A stretch of 62,872 nt of DNA, taken from Pseudomonas sp. UBA2684 (GTDB lineage: Bacteria > Pseudomonadota > Gammaproteobacteria > Pseudomonadales > Pseudomonadaceae). Positions within the stretch are counted from its first letter, which is position 1. Each line of letters begins with the position of its first letter. The position numbers were made by a program, and so were the translations under genes. The DNA is taken from contig DELY01000036.1 in the NCBI GenBank assembly GCA_002354655.1, positions 114,302-177,173 of the forward strand, read 5' to 3'. Shown piece by piece: positions 44,425 through 54,080 of this stretch. Under the pieces are notes generated by a model. It was not told the DNA's origin. It made no database searches and was given only the letters and a program-made list of their open reading frames with translations.

Positions 44425-45747
44425 ATGAATAACCCCCTTTTTTGCTTATCGCTGATAGCTCTGAGTATCGGCACCGGACAGGCTGCAATTGCCGTCGAAG
44501 AAAAGGCCGAGGGCTTCGTCGAGGGCAGCAGCCTCACTATTCTGAACCGCAACCTCTACTTCAACCGCGACTTTCGTAAGGGGCAGTTGAGTAGCACAGG
44601 CAACGGCTACTCGGAAGAATGGGCTCATGGAATCATCGGACAGTTTGAATCTGGTTTCACCGAGGGTACCGTCGGCTTTGGAGTCGACGCTTTTGCGATG
44701 CTGGGCCTGAAACTCGACTCCGGTGATGGGCGATCCGGCGCAGGCGGCTCCGTAGATGTGATGCCTTACAACAGCGCCGGGCAACCCGAGGACGACTACT
44801 CCAAGGTGGGCGGGGCGGTTAAAGCCAGGTTCATGGATACAGTCATCAAAGCTGGCGATGTTTTTCCTGTCAGCCCCGTCGTTCAATACGGCGACTCGCG
44901 ACTCCTGCCCGAAAGCTTTCGCGGTATCACCGTGGCCAATAACAGTATCGACGGCTTGGCCCTGCAAGGTGGCCGCCTGCATTCAATGAGCGAGCCAAAC
45001 TCCAGCAGCATGCGCGATGGTTTCGCAACGTTTTATGCTGGCTCCGTCGATTCACCTTGGATCGCTTATGTTGGCGGCGACTATTCGGTCAACGACAACG
45101 TCGGCATCAGTCTCTATACCAGTCGTCTCAAAGATGCCTGGAACCAGTACTACGCCGGCACCACGTTGAGCTATCCGCTCTCCAACGATATTGCCTTGAT
45201 CGGTGGACTCAATTACTACAAAGCTGTCGATGAAGGGAAACAACATCTGGGCAGCTTCGATAACAACATCTGGAGCGGCAAGGTCGGAGTGCAATTTGGT
45301 GCCCATACCGTCATGGTTGGCATTCAGCGTAACAGTGGCGATGACGATTTCGATTACCTGCGTCAGTCCGACTCGATCTACCTGGATAACTCCATCCAGT
45401 ACAGCGACTTCAACTCACCCAAGGAAAAATCCTGGCAGGTGCGCTATGACTTGGACATGGAGCCTTTTGGTGTGCCTGGCCTGAGCTTCATGACCCGCTA
45501 CGCGCAAGGCTGGGATGCGGACTACACCAACGCCAACGATGTCTACATGCGTCGCGACGGCGATGGTAATCCGCTGACCAACCAAAAGCGTTGGGAGCGC
45601 GACATCGAAGCCAAATACGTCGTGCAAGCCGGATCACTGAAAGACATGTCCTTCCGCATTCGCCAAGCAACGACCCGCGCAACCGACTTCGAGTCAGATT
45701 TGGATGAGGTTCGTCTCATCGTCGAATACCCACTCGAAGTGCTTTAA
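44425..45747 (+). CDS. OprD-family outer-membrane porin, paralogue 1
   Basis: 440 residues with a signal peptide ending near GQAAIAVEE. OprD family features: SLTILNRNLYFNRDFRKG, AHGIIGQFESGFTEGTVGFGVDAFAMLGLKLDSG, DSRLLPESFRG and the C-terminal RLIVEYPLEVL. OprD porins take up amino acids, small carboxylates and carbapenems. It is a close relative of the reverse-strand copy at 61036-62361. The metal box B upstream suggests control by the CzcR-like regulator, which represses or tunes OprD in P. aeruginosa. Confidence 0.93.
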   Translation: MNNPLFCLSLIALSIGTGQAAIAVEEKAEGFVEGSSLTILNRNLYFNRDFRKGQLSSTGNGYSEEWAHGIIGQFESGFTEGTVGFGVDAFAMLGLKLDSGDGRSGAGGSVDVMPYNSAGQPEDDYSKVGGAVKARFMDTVIKAGDVFPVSPVVQYGDSRLLPESFRGITVANNSIDGLALQGGRLHSMSEPNSSSMRDGFATFYAGSVDSPWIAYVGGDYSVNDNVGISLYTSRLKDAWNQYYAGTTLSYPLSNDIALIGGLNYYKAVDEGKQHLGSFDNNIWSGKVGVQFGAHTVMVGIQRNSGDDDFDYLRQSDSIYLDNSIQYSDFNSPKEKSWQVRYDLDMEPFGVPGLSFMTRYAQGWDADYTNANDVYMRRDGDGNPLTNQKRWERDIEAKYVVQAGSLKDMSFRIRQATTRATDFESDLDEVRLIVEYPLEVL

Positions 45748-45925
45748 AGTGTCATCGGCGAGCGGCCTGTGCATCGCTAAGCTTGTGAAACATCATGCGG
45801 CACCAGTACCCCTCAGGTGAGCCCGCAGGGAATCCGCAAGCTCTGCCAAGGAATCAGCGATCTTCAGGGCCTTAGCCAGGAGCTACAGTACCTGCTGCTC
45901 TGTTGCCATCGATGTGTGATCGGCA

Positions 45926-45958
45926 ACGAACCTTGGGGGCTCAGCCCCCAAGGTTCGT
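45926..45958. terminator. Bidirectional terminator between oprD 1 and oprP-type gene
   Basis: ACGAACCTTGGGGGC (45926-45940), loop TCA, GCCCCCAAGGTTCGT (45944-45958): a perfect 15-base stem between converging genes. Confidence 0.85.
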
Positions 45959-45974
45959 GGAAATGACGCTGAGA

Positions 45975-47297
45975 TCAGAATACGTATTGCAGGCGCATCA
46001 CCACACCGTCGCCGCTGTCGTCGCCTACGGTATTGCTGACCTTGTCGGTGCTAGCTTTGGTGTAGTTAGCACTTACCTTCACAGCCTCATTCGCGTACCA
46101 GTTCACTCCCATGGTATGCAGCTTGCCCTCGGCATCGCCCGCCTGGCGAGTCGCGGTGCTGACGGTTACGTTGTCATCCTCCACACTGATGGCGTCGTAG
46201 CGATAGAATATCTCCCAGGCTCCGAGCTGTTTATCGGCAGGTTTGACGGCGTCGAACTTGGCACCGTCGAGCTTGTAGACGCGCGGCTCACCAGTGAGGG
46301 TGTAGGCCACCTGAGCGTAGCCGCCGCTAGCGTCGACATCGTGCTGCGCAGCATCGGCCTTCAGCGTGCGGCGCAGGTACTCTGCCTGTATTGAAAACGC
46401 ATCCATCGCCCAGGCCGCTTCCACACCCCACACCGAATCGTCTTCCCATAGACCTTCGGTTGCGGTCGCGCCACCGAATAGGCCGCGGTTGCCATTATCG
46501 CCTGCGCTGCTACCGCCATTGGTGCTCACCCCGCGCATGCCCATCCGAGATCGGATGCGCGTGTCGACTGCGCTGTTCTGCAGGTCGCGGTAGGCATACT
46601 GCACACCTAAATGCAGCACATTGCCCGGCTCGCTCATCGGCGCAAACACGCCACGCAGGTTGTAACGCTTGACGCTCTCGCCGTCGGTGTCGTTATTGTT
46701 CTCACTGAACAGGCTGCCTGAGAAGAAGGTCATATTGGCCACCACACTGCTGGCCTGCACGCCCATACCGGAGTTGTCGTTGACCCACTCTGCTAGGTCG
46801 TAGGAAAGATTGCGTTCCAGCGCTGTGGTCCACTTCGAGCTGGTAGCCTTCTCCAGGCCGAAGTCTGTGTAAATGCGACCTAGCTTAAGGTTTACCGGAG
46901 CGAAACCGGTATAGGTCACGCTGGCCTCATCGAAGTAACCGCTGCTGTCGTTGCCGGTATTGTGCGAAAGATCGTAGTTGATCTGGTACTTCCAGTCCTT
47001 GTAGGCGGTTCCGCCTAGCTCCAGGAAGGCCCGGCGTAGGTAGGCTGCATCCGCAGAGTTGCCGTTACGGGTGTAGTAATCGTCGAACATGGCGTAATCC
47101 GTCTGCAGGCGTCCGCCAATCTTGAAACTGAACTCTTTGTCGGTGGTGGCCACTTCAAGACCGCCCTTGGTCTTGATGACCAAGTCAGCACCGTCGGTGC
47201 TGACCGTACCGGCCTGGGCCGACAGGGTGCAGGCGCTCAGTAGGAGGCCAAAAGTGATGCGATTGAGCCATTGAGCATCGGGGTGGGCAATGAACAT
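45975..47297 (-). CDS. OprP/OprO-type phosphate-selective porin
   Basis: 440 residues with an N-terminal signal ([14 protein letters not shown]). Family features: [52 protein letters not shown], and the terminal VVMRLQYVF with final Phe. OprP and OprO form trimeric channels for phosphate and polyphosphate. No PHO box was recognised. Strong GGAGAAGT ribosome site. Confidence 0.93.
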   Translation of the reverse strand: MFIAHPDAQWLNRITFGLLLSACTLSAQAGTVSTDGADLVIKTKGGLEVATTDKEFSFKIGGRLQTDYAMFDDYYTRNGNSADAAYLRRAFLELGGTAYKDWKYQINYDLSHNTGNDSSGYFDEASVTYTGFAPVNLKLGRIYTDFGLEKATSSKWTTALERNLSYDLAEWVNDNSGMGVQASSVVANMTFFSGSLFSENNNDTDGESVKRYNLRGVFAPMSEPGNVLHLGVQYAYRDLQNSAVDTRIRSRMGMRGVSTNGGSSAGDNGNRGLFGGATATEGLWEDDSVWGVEAAWAMDAFSIQAEYLRRTLKADAAQHDVDASGGYAQVAYTLTGEPRVYKLDGAKFDAVKPADKQLGAWEIFYRYDAISVEDDNVTVSTATRQAGDAEGKLHTMGVNWYANEAVKVSANYTKASTDKVSNTVGDDSGDGVVMRLQYVF

Positions 47298-47508
47298 GTA
47301 CTTCTCCTCGTTGCAGCGTGTTGTGGTTGACGAGGCGCAGGCTCAGGGAGGTGCATGACGTTTCTGTATATTTTTCATGGCATTTTTGTTTCGACGCTCA
47401 AGAGCCGAATAAAAGCCTTACAGGGCAAGGGTTTTCGTGTGTGGCGAGAGAGTTAGGTTTGTTTCAGTGAGATGACGATGTTGGGAGTCGTCTTACTTGC
47501 GAGTCTGT

Positions 47509-48414
47509 TCAGGCTTGCTCAGCGAACCAGCCGTGGCGATCATTGAATGCCTTGTGGATGAGCGATACCAACGTCTGCACTTCGGGCCGCTCTGCCGTCA
47601 GTGGGGAAGTGGAGATCCACACAACCCGCTCTAAGACAGGCTCGAATAACTCGTCAAGGGACAGCAGGTTACGATCTATACGGGAGATGTAGCCGGGTAG
47701 CAGGCCGATGCAGGAAGAGTTTCGGACCAAGTCAGCGACCCACTCCTGTGAGTACACCTGAGTGACCGAGCTCTGGCGCTGGCGGATTAGCTGATTCCAT
47801 GGTTCGAAACTGTCGACCGTTGTGTTCCCCGCGTGCTGAACCAGCATGAAGTCCTTGAGGTCGGCGACTGTGCCCGGCAGGCGCTTGCCTGCATAGCGCT
47901 TGGCCATATGAGCGCGGTAGGGAATGCGCGCTAGCATCAGTGGTCGGGTCATGGCAAAACCGGGATTCGGCCTCGGCCGGTCGGGATCAGCGACCCACAC
48001 CATGACCTCGGCCAACCGATCGGGCTCGCCTTCCAGTGGAATGATCTCCAGTCTCACTGCCGCATCCTTACGCAGCCAAGAGATCAAATCACGGGCCAGC
48101 AGGTCGGTGAGCAGTGCCGAAGGCACAGCCAGGCGTACCAGCGGGCGCTGGGCGCTGGCGACCTCCGGTTGTAGGTCGCCGAAGTGCTCCGTCAGTGCTT
48201 GTTGCAACTCGCGTCCTGCTGCACTGAGGCTCAGTTCGCGTCCATCGTAGAGGAATAGCGGGCTGCCGACACTTGATTCCAATTTTTTGAGCTTTTTGCG
48301 CATCGGTACGATGTGCAGATTCAGGCTACGTGCGGTCTGCCGGAAGCAGGCGCAACGCGCGCTGGTCAAGAAGATCTGTGCCAGTTGACGGTCGATGGTG
48401 AGGGGATCGAACAT
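47509..48414 (-). CDS. LysR-family regulator, divergent N-terminus
   Basis: 301 residues from the ATG at 48414 (a TTG at 48438 is possible). A winged helix is followed by a LysR-like effector domain (VRLAVPSALLTDLLARDLI...). The HTH (CFRQTARSLNLHIVPMRKKLKKLESSVGSPLF) departs from the usual S-x-S-x-S-x-x-I pattern, but the rest is LysR-like. It is likely to regulate the oprP-like gene or the third OprD gene; the target is not evident. Confidence 0.75.
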   Translation of the reverse strand: MFDPLTIDRQLAQIFLTSARCACFRQTARSLNLHIVPMRKKLKKLESSVGSPLFLYDGRELSLSAAGRELQQALTEHFGDLQPEVASAQRPLVRLAVPSALLTDLLARDLISWLRKDAAVRLEIIPLEGEPDRLAEVMVWVADPDRPRPNPGFAMTRPLMLARIPYRAHMAKRYAGKRLPGTVADLKDFMLVQHAGNTTVDSFEPWNQLIRQRQSSVTQVYSQEWVADLVRNSSCIGLLPGYISRIDRNLLSLDELFEPVLERVVWISTSPLTAERPEVQTLVSLIHKAFNDRHGWFAEQA

Positions 48415-48599
48415 GAGGGAAATCGGAGCTCGTGCCAAGCAGATGGCATCGTAAACAGGAGAGGCAATGAGCTTAACGGTACGAACCTAACGCCAGGATC
48501 GCGGCCGGATTACTTATTTGTAATGTGATGGCGGGAGGCGCTTTTATGCTCTGGATCGGTTTCGCGACAGTCGCCACTTTATTACCGCAGATGGCTCCG

Positions 48600-48629
48600 A
48601 GCGCGGCACTCGATTACAAATGCCGCGCT
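48600..48629 (-). terminator. Hairpin downstream of the third oprD gene
   Basis: AGCGCGGCA (48600-48608) pairs with TGCCGCGCT (48621-48629). A T-run is absent, so the terminator call is moderate. Confidence 0.45.
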
Positions 48630-48641
48630 GAGGGTTGGCGA

Positions 48642-49901
48642 TTACAGCAGCGGAAGGGTGTAGCTGACGATCAAACGGTTCTCATCAACGTCGTTGCCGA
48701 AATTGCTGGAGCGCAGTGTGGCGTTGCGCCATTTCACGCCCAGATTTTTCAGCGCACCATCCTGGAAGACATAGGCGATGTCAGTATTGCGCTCCCATTC
48801 CTTGCCGTCGGCGTTGCCTGCGCCTAGATCAATATCGTCGCCGGTCAGGTAACGGGTCATGAACGTCAAGCCAGGGATGCCAACGTTGGCAAAGTTGAAG
48901 TCATAGCGAGCCTGCCATGAGGTCTCGTCTTTGTTGGCGAAGTCACCGATTTGCACATAGTTGACCAGGAACGGATCGGTGCCGTTGATATAGGCGTAAC
49001 CGGTGTCTCCGCTCATGTTCTGGTAGCCAACGCCGAGTGCGTGGCCGCCAAAGGCATAGGTGAACATCGCCCCGAATGCCTTGTTGTCGACGTTGCTGTT
49101 GCCCTCGTCGGTGGAGCGAGCGTAGCGCAGATCAGTTGTTAGCGACTGTTTGTCACCCAGCGGCAAGGTGTGCAGGGCAGTGAAAATATGCTGCTTGTAG
49201 AAGTCGTTCAGCTTGCCGTAGTTGTAGCCAGTGGTCAGGTTGCTGTTCCATTTGTAGGTCGCACCGGCGAAGTTGAACTCATTGCTTGTCTGGGCTGCGC
49301 CGCCACTGATAGCGCGGGCTGCGCCGCTGGTAATGCTGAGGTCTTCGCTATCGGAGGAGTCACGCTGGCTTACCTGCTTGAGTTGGCCTGCATCGAAGGT
49401 CAGGCCGTCAATTTCCAGCGAGTTGAGGTGCCCGCCCTGAAAGGTCTGTGGCAGCAGGCGTGAGTCGTTAGCTTGGACGGTTGGCAGCCTGGGTTGCAGC
49501 GTGCCCAATTTCAGCACGCTGTTCGAGGCACGCAGCTTCGCGGTTAAACCCACCTCGCCATATTCATCCTGCGCGGCACGAGGCGCTTCTTTATCGCGCT
49601 TGAGCAGGCCTGAGCCCGAGCGGTCGGCACTGGAGTCCAGCTTGAGGCCAAGCATGCCGATGGCGTTGACGCCAACACCGACGGTTCCCTCAGTGAAGCC
49701 GGATTCGTAGCGCAACAGGAAGCCCTGGGCCCATTCCTCCTGCTTTGATTGGCTGGCTGAGTCTTGGCGGAAGTCGCGATTGAAATAGAAGTTACGCGCT
49801 TCCAAACCAGCTTTGCTGTCTGCCAAAAAGTCAGCGGCGGCTGGCTGGCTAAGGCTGAGTACCCCAGTACTCACCGCGACTGCCAAGAGGGTCTTCTTCA
49901 T
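48642..49901 (-). CDS. OprD-family outer-membrane porin, third copy
   Basis: 419 residues from ATG 49901, where MKKTLLAVAVSTGVLSLSQPAAA is a clean signal peptide and GGAGA precedes it; the longer frame upstream is ruled out. OprD features: ADSKAGLEARNFYFNRDFRQ, EEWAQGFLLRYESGFTEGTVG, NDSRLLPQTFQGGHLNSLEIDGLT. It is distant from paralogues 1 and 2. No metal box seen upstream. Confidence 0.93.
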   Translation of the reverse strand: MKKTLLAVAVSTGVLSLSQPAAADFLADSKAGLEARNFYFNRDFRQDSASQSKQEEWAQGFLLRYESGFTEGTVGVGVNAIGMLGLKLDSSADRSGSGLLKRDKEAPRAAQDEYGEVGLTAKLRASNSVLKLGTLQPRLPTVQANDSRLLPQTFQGGHLNSLEIDGLTFDAGQLKQVSQRDSSDSEDLSITSGAARAISGGAAQTSNEFNFAGATYKWNSNLTTGYNYGKLNDFYKQHIFTALHTLPLGDKQSLTTDLRYARSTDEGNSNVDNKAFGAMFTYAFGGHALGVGYQNMSGDTGYAYINGTDPFLVNYVQIGDFANKDETSWQARYDFNFANVGIPGLTFMTRYLTGDDIDLGAGNADGKEWERNTDIAYVFQDGALKNLGVKWRNATLRSSNFGNDVDENRLIVSYTLPLL

Positions 49902-50031
49902 TGTTGTTTCTCCATGCTCAGGGGGTTGGCATATCGGGGAGCCGTCTCTGCATGCCGTGCTCCTCGAATAGGGACGGGTTCCTCTACGGCCAATCTTCGA
50001 CTGGGTCGTTATGCCTGTACGCTTGCAGGGT

Positions 50032-51435
50032 CTAGGTCGAGGAACCATTGCGGACTTTGGGGAAGATCAAGCGGAATACGGTGAAGCTGCCTGGCAGGCT
50101 GCTGACCTCGACCGTGCCCTGATGCAGGCTCATGATCGAGCGAACAATTGCCAGGCCCAGCCCTGTCCCACCTTCGGCACGAGAGCGGCTGGTATCGACG
50201 CGGTAGAAACGTTCGAACAAATGGGGGATGTGCTGTGCGGGGATACCAATCCCCGGGTTTCCGACCGAGAACGACACGGTTTCGCTGTGCTTCTCGATCA
50301 GCAACGAGACGTTTGCGCCGATGGGGCTATGCCGAATCGCATTGGACAATAGGTTTGAAATGGCGCGCTGCACCATCAGTCGATCACCGAAGGTTCGGCC
50401 TGCTCCGGCAATGCTCAGGCTGATCTGTTTCTCTTCAGCGGAGATGCTGAATAGATCCACAACGCGTCTTGCTTCGTCTTCCAGGGCAATCTTCTCGAAG
50501 GGCACCAGAGACGCCGGATGGCTGACTTGAGCGAGAAACAGCATGTCGGACACGATCCGGGTGACGCGCTCAAGCTCTTCTGTACAGCACTCCAGTACGG
50601 CTTTGTACTCCTCTGGTGGGCGCTCTCTGGAAAGCGTTACCTGAGCCTTGCCCATCAGGTTGGTGATGGGCGAACGCAATTCATGGGCCAGGTCATCAGA
50701 GAACTGCGATAGTTGCTGAACCCCTCCATCAAGCCGATGCAGCATGAAGTTAATACCGTGTGCCAGCGTACTTAGTTCTTGCGGAAGCTTATCGACGGAA
50801 ATTCGGTGGGTTAGATCCTGCGTGGAAATCTGGGAGACAACTTGGCGAAATTGCCGGAGGGGAGAAAGTCCACGCTGGACGATCCACCATGCGCCTATGC
50901 CAATCAGCGCGAGTAGAAGAGGGAGTGCGATCAGTGTTGACTTGAGGTAGGCATTGAGCAGCGCTTCGTCGGCTGAACGATCAATGGAGAGCAAGACTCT
51001 AACGTGCTCGCCGTCGTTGAGCAGCATCACTTTGGATGCGGTCAGGAAGTTGTTTCCCTTGGTATCCGACCAACTCTGGTAACTGGGCGTATCGCCTGCC
51101 GGTATGTTGGCAAGAACGGGTTCCAGGGATCTCTCACCAAGGTTCAGGAGCAATTTGGTACCTGACTTTTTTCCGTAAATTGTCAGGTGCAGGTTGTCAT
51201 GCCCCATGACGAGATCCAGCAACGCGTGCGGCTGTTGAGCAATTGCGTGGGCACTCATGTCTTCGGTGAGACTGTGCTGAATCTGCTCCAATTTGCCGTC
51301 TAGGCTCTTCTTGGCCAGAGAGTCCAGTTCATGGGTAAGCGCAAAGTAGGCGAGCGCCGCCAGCAGAACCACCAACGCTGCTCCCATTACGCTGACCGAG
51401 AGGCCAAGACGCATGGATAGACTGGCAGGCTTCAT
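50032..51435 (-). CDS. czcS: Heavy-metal sensor histidine kinase (CzcS/CopS-like)
   Basis: 467 residues. One N-terminal membrane helix ([21 protein letters not shown]), a periplasmic sensor of about 150 residues, a second helix near 170-190 ([21 protein letters not shown]), HAMP, the phosphorylated His in [16 protein letters not shown], and HATPase boxes ([35 protein letters not shown]). Heavy-metal-type kinase. Overlaps the response regulator by four bases. Confidence 0.92.
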   Translation of the reverse strand: MKPASLSMRLGLSVSVMGAALVVLLAALAYFALTHELDSLAKKSLDGKLEQIQHSLTEDMSAHAIAQQPHALLDLVMGHDNLHLTIYGKKSGTKLLLNLGERSLEPVLANIPAGDTPSYQSWSDTKGNNFLTASKVMLLNDGEHVRVLLSIDRSADEALLNAYLKSTLIALPLLLALIGIGAWWIVQRGLSPLRQFRQVVSQISTQDLTHRISVDKLPQELSTLAHGINFMLHRLDGGVQQLSQFSDDLAHELRSPITNLMGKAQVTLSRERPPEEYKAVLECCTEELERVTRIVSDMLFLAQVSHPASLVPFEKIALEDEARRVVDLFSISAEEKQISLSIAGAGRTFGDRLMVQRAISNLLSNAIRHSPIGANVSLLIEKHSETVSFSVGNPGIGIPAQHIPHLFERFYRVDTSRSRAEGGTGLGLAIVRSIMSLHQGTVEVSSLPGSFTVFRLIFPKVRNGSST

Positions 51436-52106
51436 GCCCGCTCCTCAAGCACGTAACCGACACCCCTGAGGGTGTGAATCAGTTTGTTATCGAATGGGTC
51501 ATCGATTTTTGCGCGTAGTCTGCGAATGGAGACTTCAACGACGTTGGTGTCGCAGTCAAAATTCATGTCCCAGACAAGCGAAATGATCTGGGTGCGCGAT
51601 AGTACTTCTCCAGAGCGGCGCATCAGTAGGTGCAACAACGCGAACTCTTTGGTGGTTAGATCGATACGCTGTTCGCCACGGAACGCGCGGTGCCTAGCCG
51701 GGTCAAGCTCAAGGTCGGCTACCCGCAATACTTCCGGTACCGGAATTTGCTCGCTTCGCCGCAACAGCGTACGAATTCGCGCAAGTAACTCAGGAAACTC
51801 AAAGGGTTTGACTAAATAGTCATCTGCCCCCAAATCTAGACCTTTAATTTTATCCACTAAGCGCCCGCGCGCAGTCAGCATTATCACGCGAGTGCTACTG
51901 TTCCTGCGTATATGCTCAAGCACACCCCATCCATCAATTTCAGGCAGGTTTACATCAAGCACTACTAGGTCATAAGCGTGTTGCCTAACAAGGTGGAGAC
52001 CGTCCACGCCAGTGGCGGCCTTATCAACTACATAACCACTTTCGCTTAGGCCTTGGTGTAAGTACTCGGCAGTCTTGGGCTCGTCCTCAACAATAAGGAT
52101 GCGCAT
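51432..52106 (-). CDS. czcR: Heavy-metal response regulator (CzcR/CopR/IrlR type)
   Basis: 224 residues, OmpR class. Receiver domain with the acceptor Asp51 in [16 protein letters not shown], then a winged-helix DNA-binding domain ([62 protein letters not shown]). IrlR/CopR/CzcR family. It probably recognises the TGTAATnTTC-type boxes upstream of the neighbouring genes. Gene symbol by context with czcCBA; CopR is equally possible. Confidence 0.9.
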   Translation of the reverse strand: MRILIVEDEPKTAEYLHQGLSESGYVVDKAATGVDGLHLVRQHAYDLVVLDVNLPEIDGWGVLEHIRRNSSTRVIMLTARGRLVDKIKGLDLGADDYLVKPFEFPELLARIRTLLRRSEQIPVPEVLRVADLELDPARHRAFRGEQRIDLTTKEFALLHLLMRRSGEVLSRTQIISLVWDMNFDCDTNVVEVSIRRLRAKIDDPFDNKLIHTLRGVGYVLEERA

Positions 52107-52661
52107 AAAAATTCACCTTAAAATGTGCGGCCAGTATTTTTAGAGATTCTTTTGTTTGTGGCAGCAGCGTGGTTTTAATTTTTTCATCGACGGTCACAGA
52201 TATGGCGACAGCGTTTTATGGTGCTCCAAGGCTAAAGCCTGTAGCGGCTTCAGGGTCAAGCCGTAATGCCCGTCTTGTAGGGCTCCAAGGGAGCAAGGCG
52301 ACAATGTGTCGCAGTGTTTGTCCTTACCCCGAACACACAACTTTGGACTGGTAGGGCCGCCCTGTAACGCCGCGCGCGAGGCAACCCTTATTTGTTTGTG
52401 TTTGTTTCTAGTTGTTGCTGGGGGCTGATTTGGTTGCTCTTTTGAGTGCCGCCAATACTAATACAGGCCTGAGCGGAGCGGTGCTGGATAACATATTTGT
52501 AATTTTCCAGTCACCTTGCTGATAGGCGTCGGGAACTACATTCTGTCGGTAATTGGTTTTCTACTTATTATCTCCAGGTAAAATCTACAAAATCCTCTGG
52601 CTAAGTAAGTAATAAAGCCTTCATTTATTCCGGCAGAATTAGTGCTGCGGAGGACTTTTAA
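52107..52661. other. Long divergent intergenic region between czcR and czcC
   Basis: 555 bases without a credible gene. It contains box C (52499-52518), the hairpin GCGACA-atg-TGTCGC near 52300, two related phrases GCTCCAAGG (about 52220 and 52280), and T-rich TTTGTTTGTG repeats near 52395. Much longer than needed for two promoters, so a decayed gene or structured leader RNA is possible. Confidence 0.4.
52499..52518 (+). promoter_or_regulatory. Metal-regulator box C upstream of czcC
   Basis: GTAATTTTCCAGTCACCTTG, 18/20 identical to box B, 144 bases before the czcC start. Confidence 0.65.
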
Positions 52662-53945
52662 GTGTATGTAAAAACAATGGCCGATCATGGAGTGGGAATA
52701 GGTAAGTTCTGCGTATTTTCAGGTCTGCTGGCTGCATTGTTGATTGCTCCAGTTACAACAATTGCTGCCGAGTCAGCAGGGCAATCAATAACGATTGAAG
52801 AGGCGTTGGCGCAAGCGCTTACAGATAACCCTGAACTCGCGGTGGCCCAGTGGAATACAGGCATTGCCGAAGGCGCTCGTACTCAAGCCGGGTTGATCCC
52901 AAATCCTGAGTTGTCCTGGAGTGTTGAGGACACGCGCAGTGAGTCTCGCATCACCAGCATTCAGGTATCCCAATCCATTGAGTTAGGCGGCAAGCGTGGC
53001 GCGCGCATCGATGTCTCTGAGCGTGATCAGGATGCTGTAGCGATTGATCTTGAGCGTAAGAAAAATACCCTGCGTGCAGAGGTCATCCAGGCCTTTTACT
53101 CAGCACTGCATGCTCAGGAAGGGCTGCAGCTTTCCACCCATTCGCTGGACCTGGCCAGTCGCGGACTCCAGGTGGTCGAAGGGCGTGTAAAGGCCGGCAA
53201 GGTCTCTCCAATCGAAATTTCGCGTGCTCAGGTGCAGCTCTCGGAAATTCAACTGGAGCTGAACCGTGCGCGCCTCAATCGAAGCAATGCCTACCAGCAA
53301 TTGGCGCTTATAACGGGCGCCACGACGCCGAACTTCGAGCATGTCGAGGGTGATCTTGAGCGCCTGCCGTACCTGCCATCGCAGGCTGAGATGCTCGCGC
53401 GCATAGCGGATACAGCGGATGTGCGGCTAGCCAGCATGCAGATCCAGCGTGCCGAGTCTTCCTTGGAACTCGAAAAATCGCAGCGCATTCCCGACCTCAA
53501 CGTCAGCGTTGGCAGCCAATACGACGAAGGGCTTGGCGAGCGCGTCAATTTGCTTGGCTTGTCGATGCCTATTCCATTGTTTAACCGTAACCAGGGCAAT
53601 GTGTTCGCCGCTGCTCGCGGGGCTGACCAGGCGCGCGATCTGCGTAATGCCACAGAACTTCGCCTGCGCGCGGAGGCTCAGCAGGCGTTTGAGCAATGGG
53701 AAAGCGCCAGAAGTGAAGTCGACTCTATCAGCAGCACGTTGCTTCCGACTGCGCAGCATGCGGTAGAGGGGGCAGTCCGGGGATTTGAGATGGGCAAGTT
53801 TGCCTTTATCGATGTACTCGATGCTCAGCGCACCCTTGTAAGCATGCGCTCCCAATACCTGAATACCCTGGATGAAGCTATTTCGGCCTGGGTGAGCCTG
53901 GAGAAGATTTACGGCTCTCAACTCAACGTCGAATTCAAAAAATAA
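52662..53945 (+). CDS. czcC: CzcC-type outer-membrane efflux protein (TolC family)
   Basis: 427 residues with a GTG start 9 bases behind GGAGG. Export signal near GLLAALLIAPVTTIAAESA, then two TolC repeats of amphipathic helices (TIEEALAQALTDNPELAVAQWN; ...GLSMPIPLFNRNQGN). It forms the exit duct for the CzcA pump. First gene of czcCB-PII-A. Confidence 0.94.
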   Translation: MYVKTMADHGVGIGKFCVFSGLLAALLIAPVTTIAAESAGQSITIEEALAQALTDNPELAVAQWNTGIAEGARTQAGLIPNPELSWSVEDTRSESRITSIQVSQSIELGGKRGARIDVSERDQDAVAIDLERKKNTLRAEVIQAFYSALHAQEGLQLSTHSLDLASRGLQVVEGRVKAGKVSPIEISRAQVQLSEIQLELNRARLNRSNAYQQLALITGATTPNFEHVEGDLERLPYLPSQAEMLARIADTADVRLASMQIQRAESSLELEKSQRIPDLNVSVGSQYDEGLGERVNLLGLSMPIPLFNRNQGNVFAAARGADQARDLRNATELRLRAEAQQAFEQWESARSEVDSISSTLLPTAQHAVEGAVRGFEMGKFAFIDVLDAQRTLVSMRSQYLNTLDEAISAWVSLEKIYGSQLNVEFKK

Positions 53946-54080
53946 GCATCCCTGCACACCTACATAACGTCCTTAGACGGTCGCCCCATGCGGCATGAAG
54001 CCTCGCCTGTTTATTGAGTGCGTTCAGTCACCGCCGGGGCATGAGTCAAGTTCAATACTTTTGATAATTTGGAGTTACCA

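Noticed and set aside
45903-46394. 163-codon plus-strand frame at the end of the oprP-like gene
   Set aside because: Antisense shadow; it also runs through the terminator stem.
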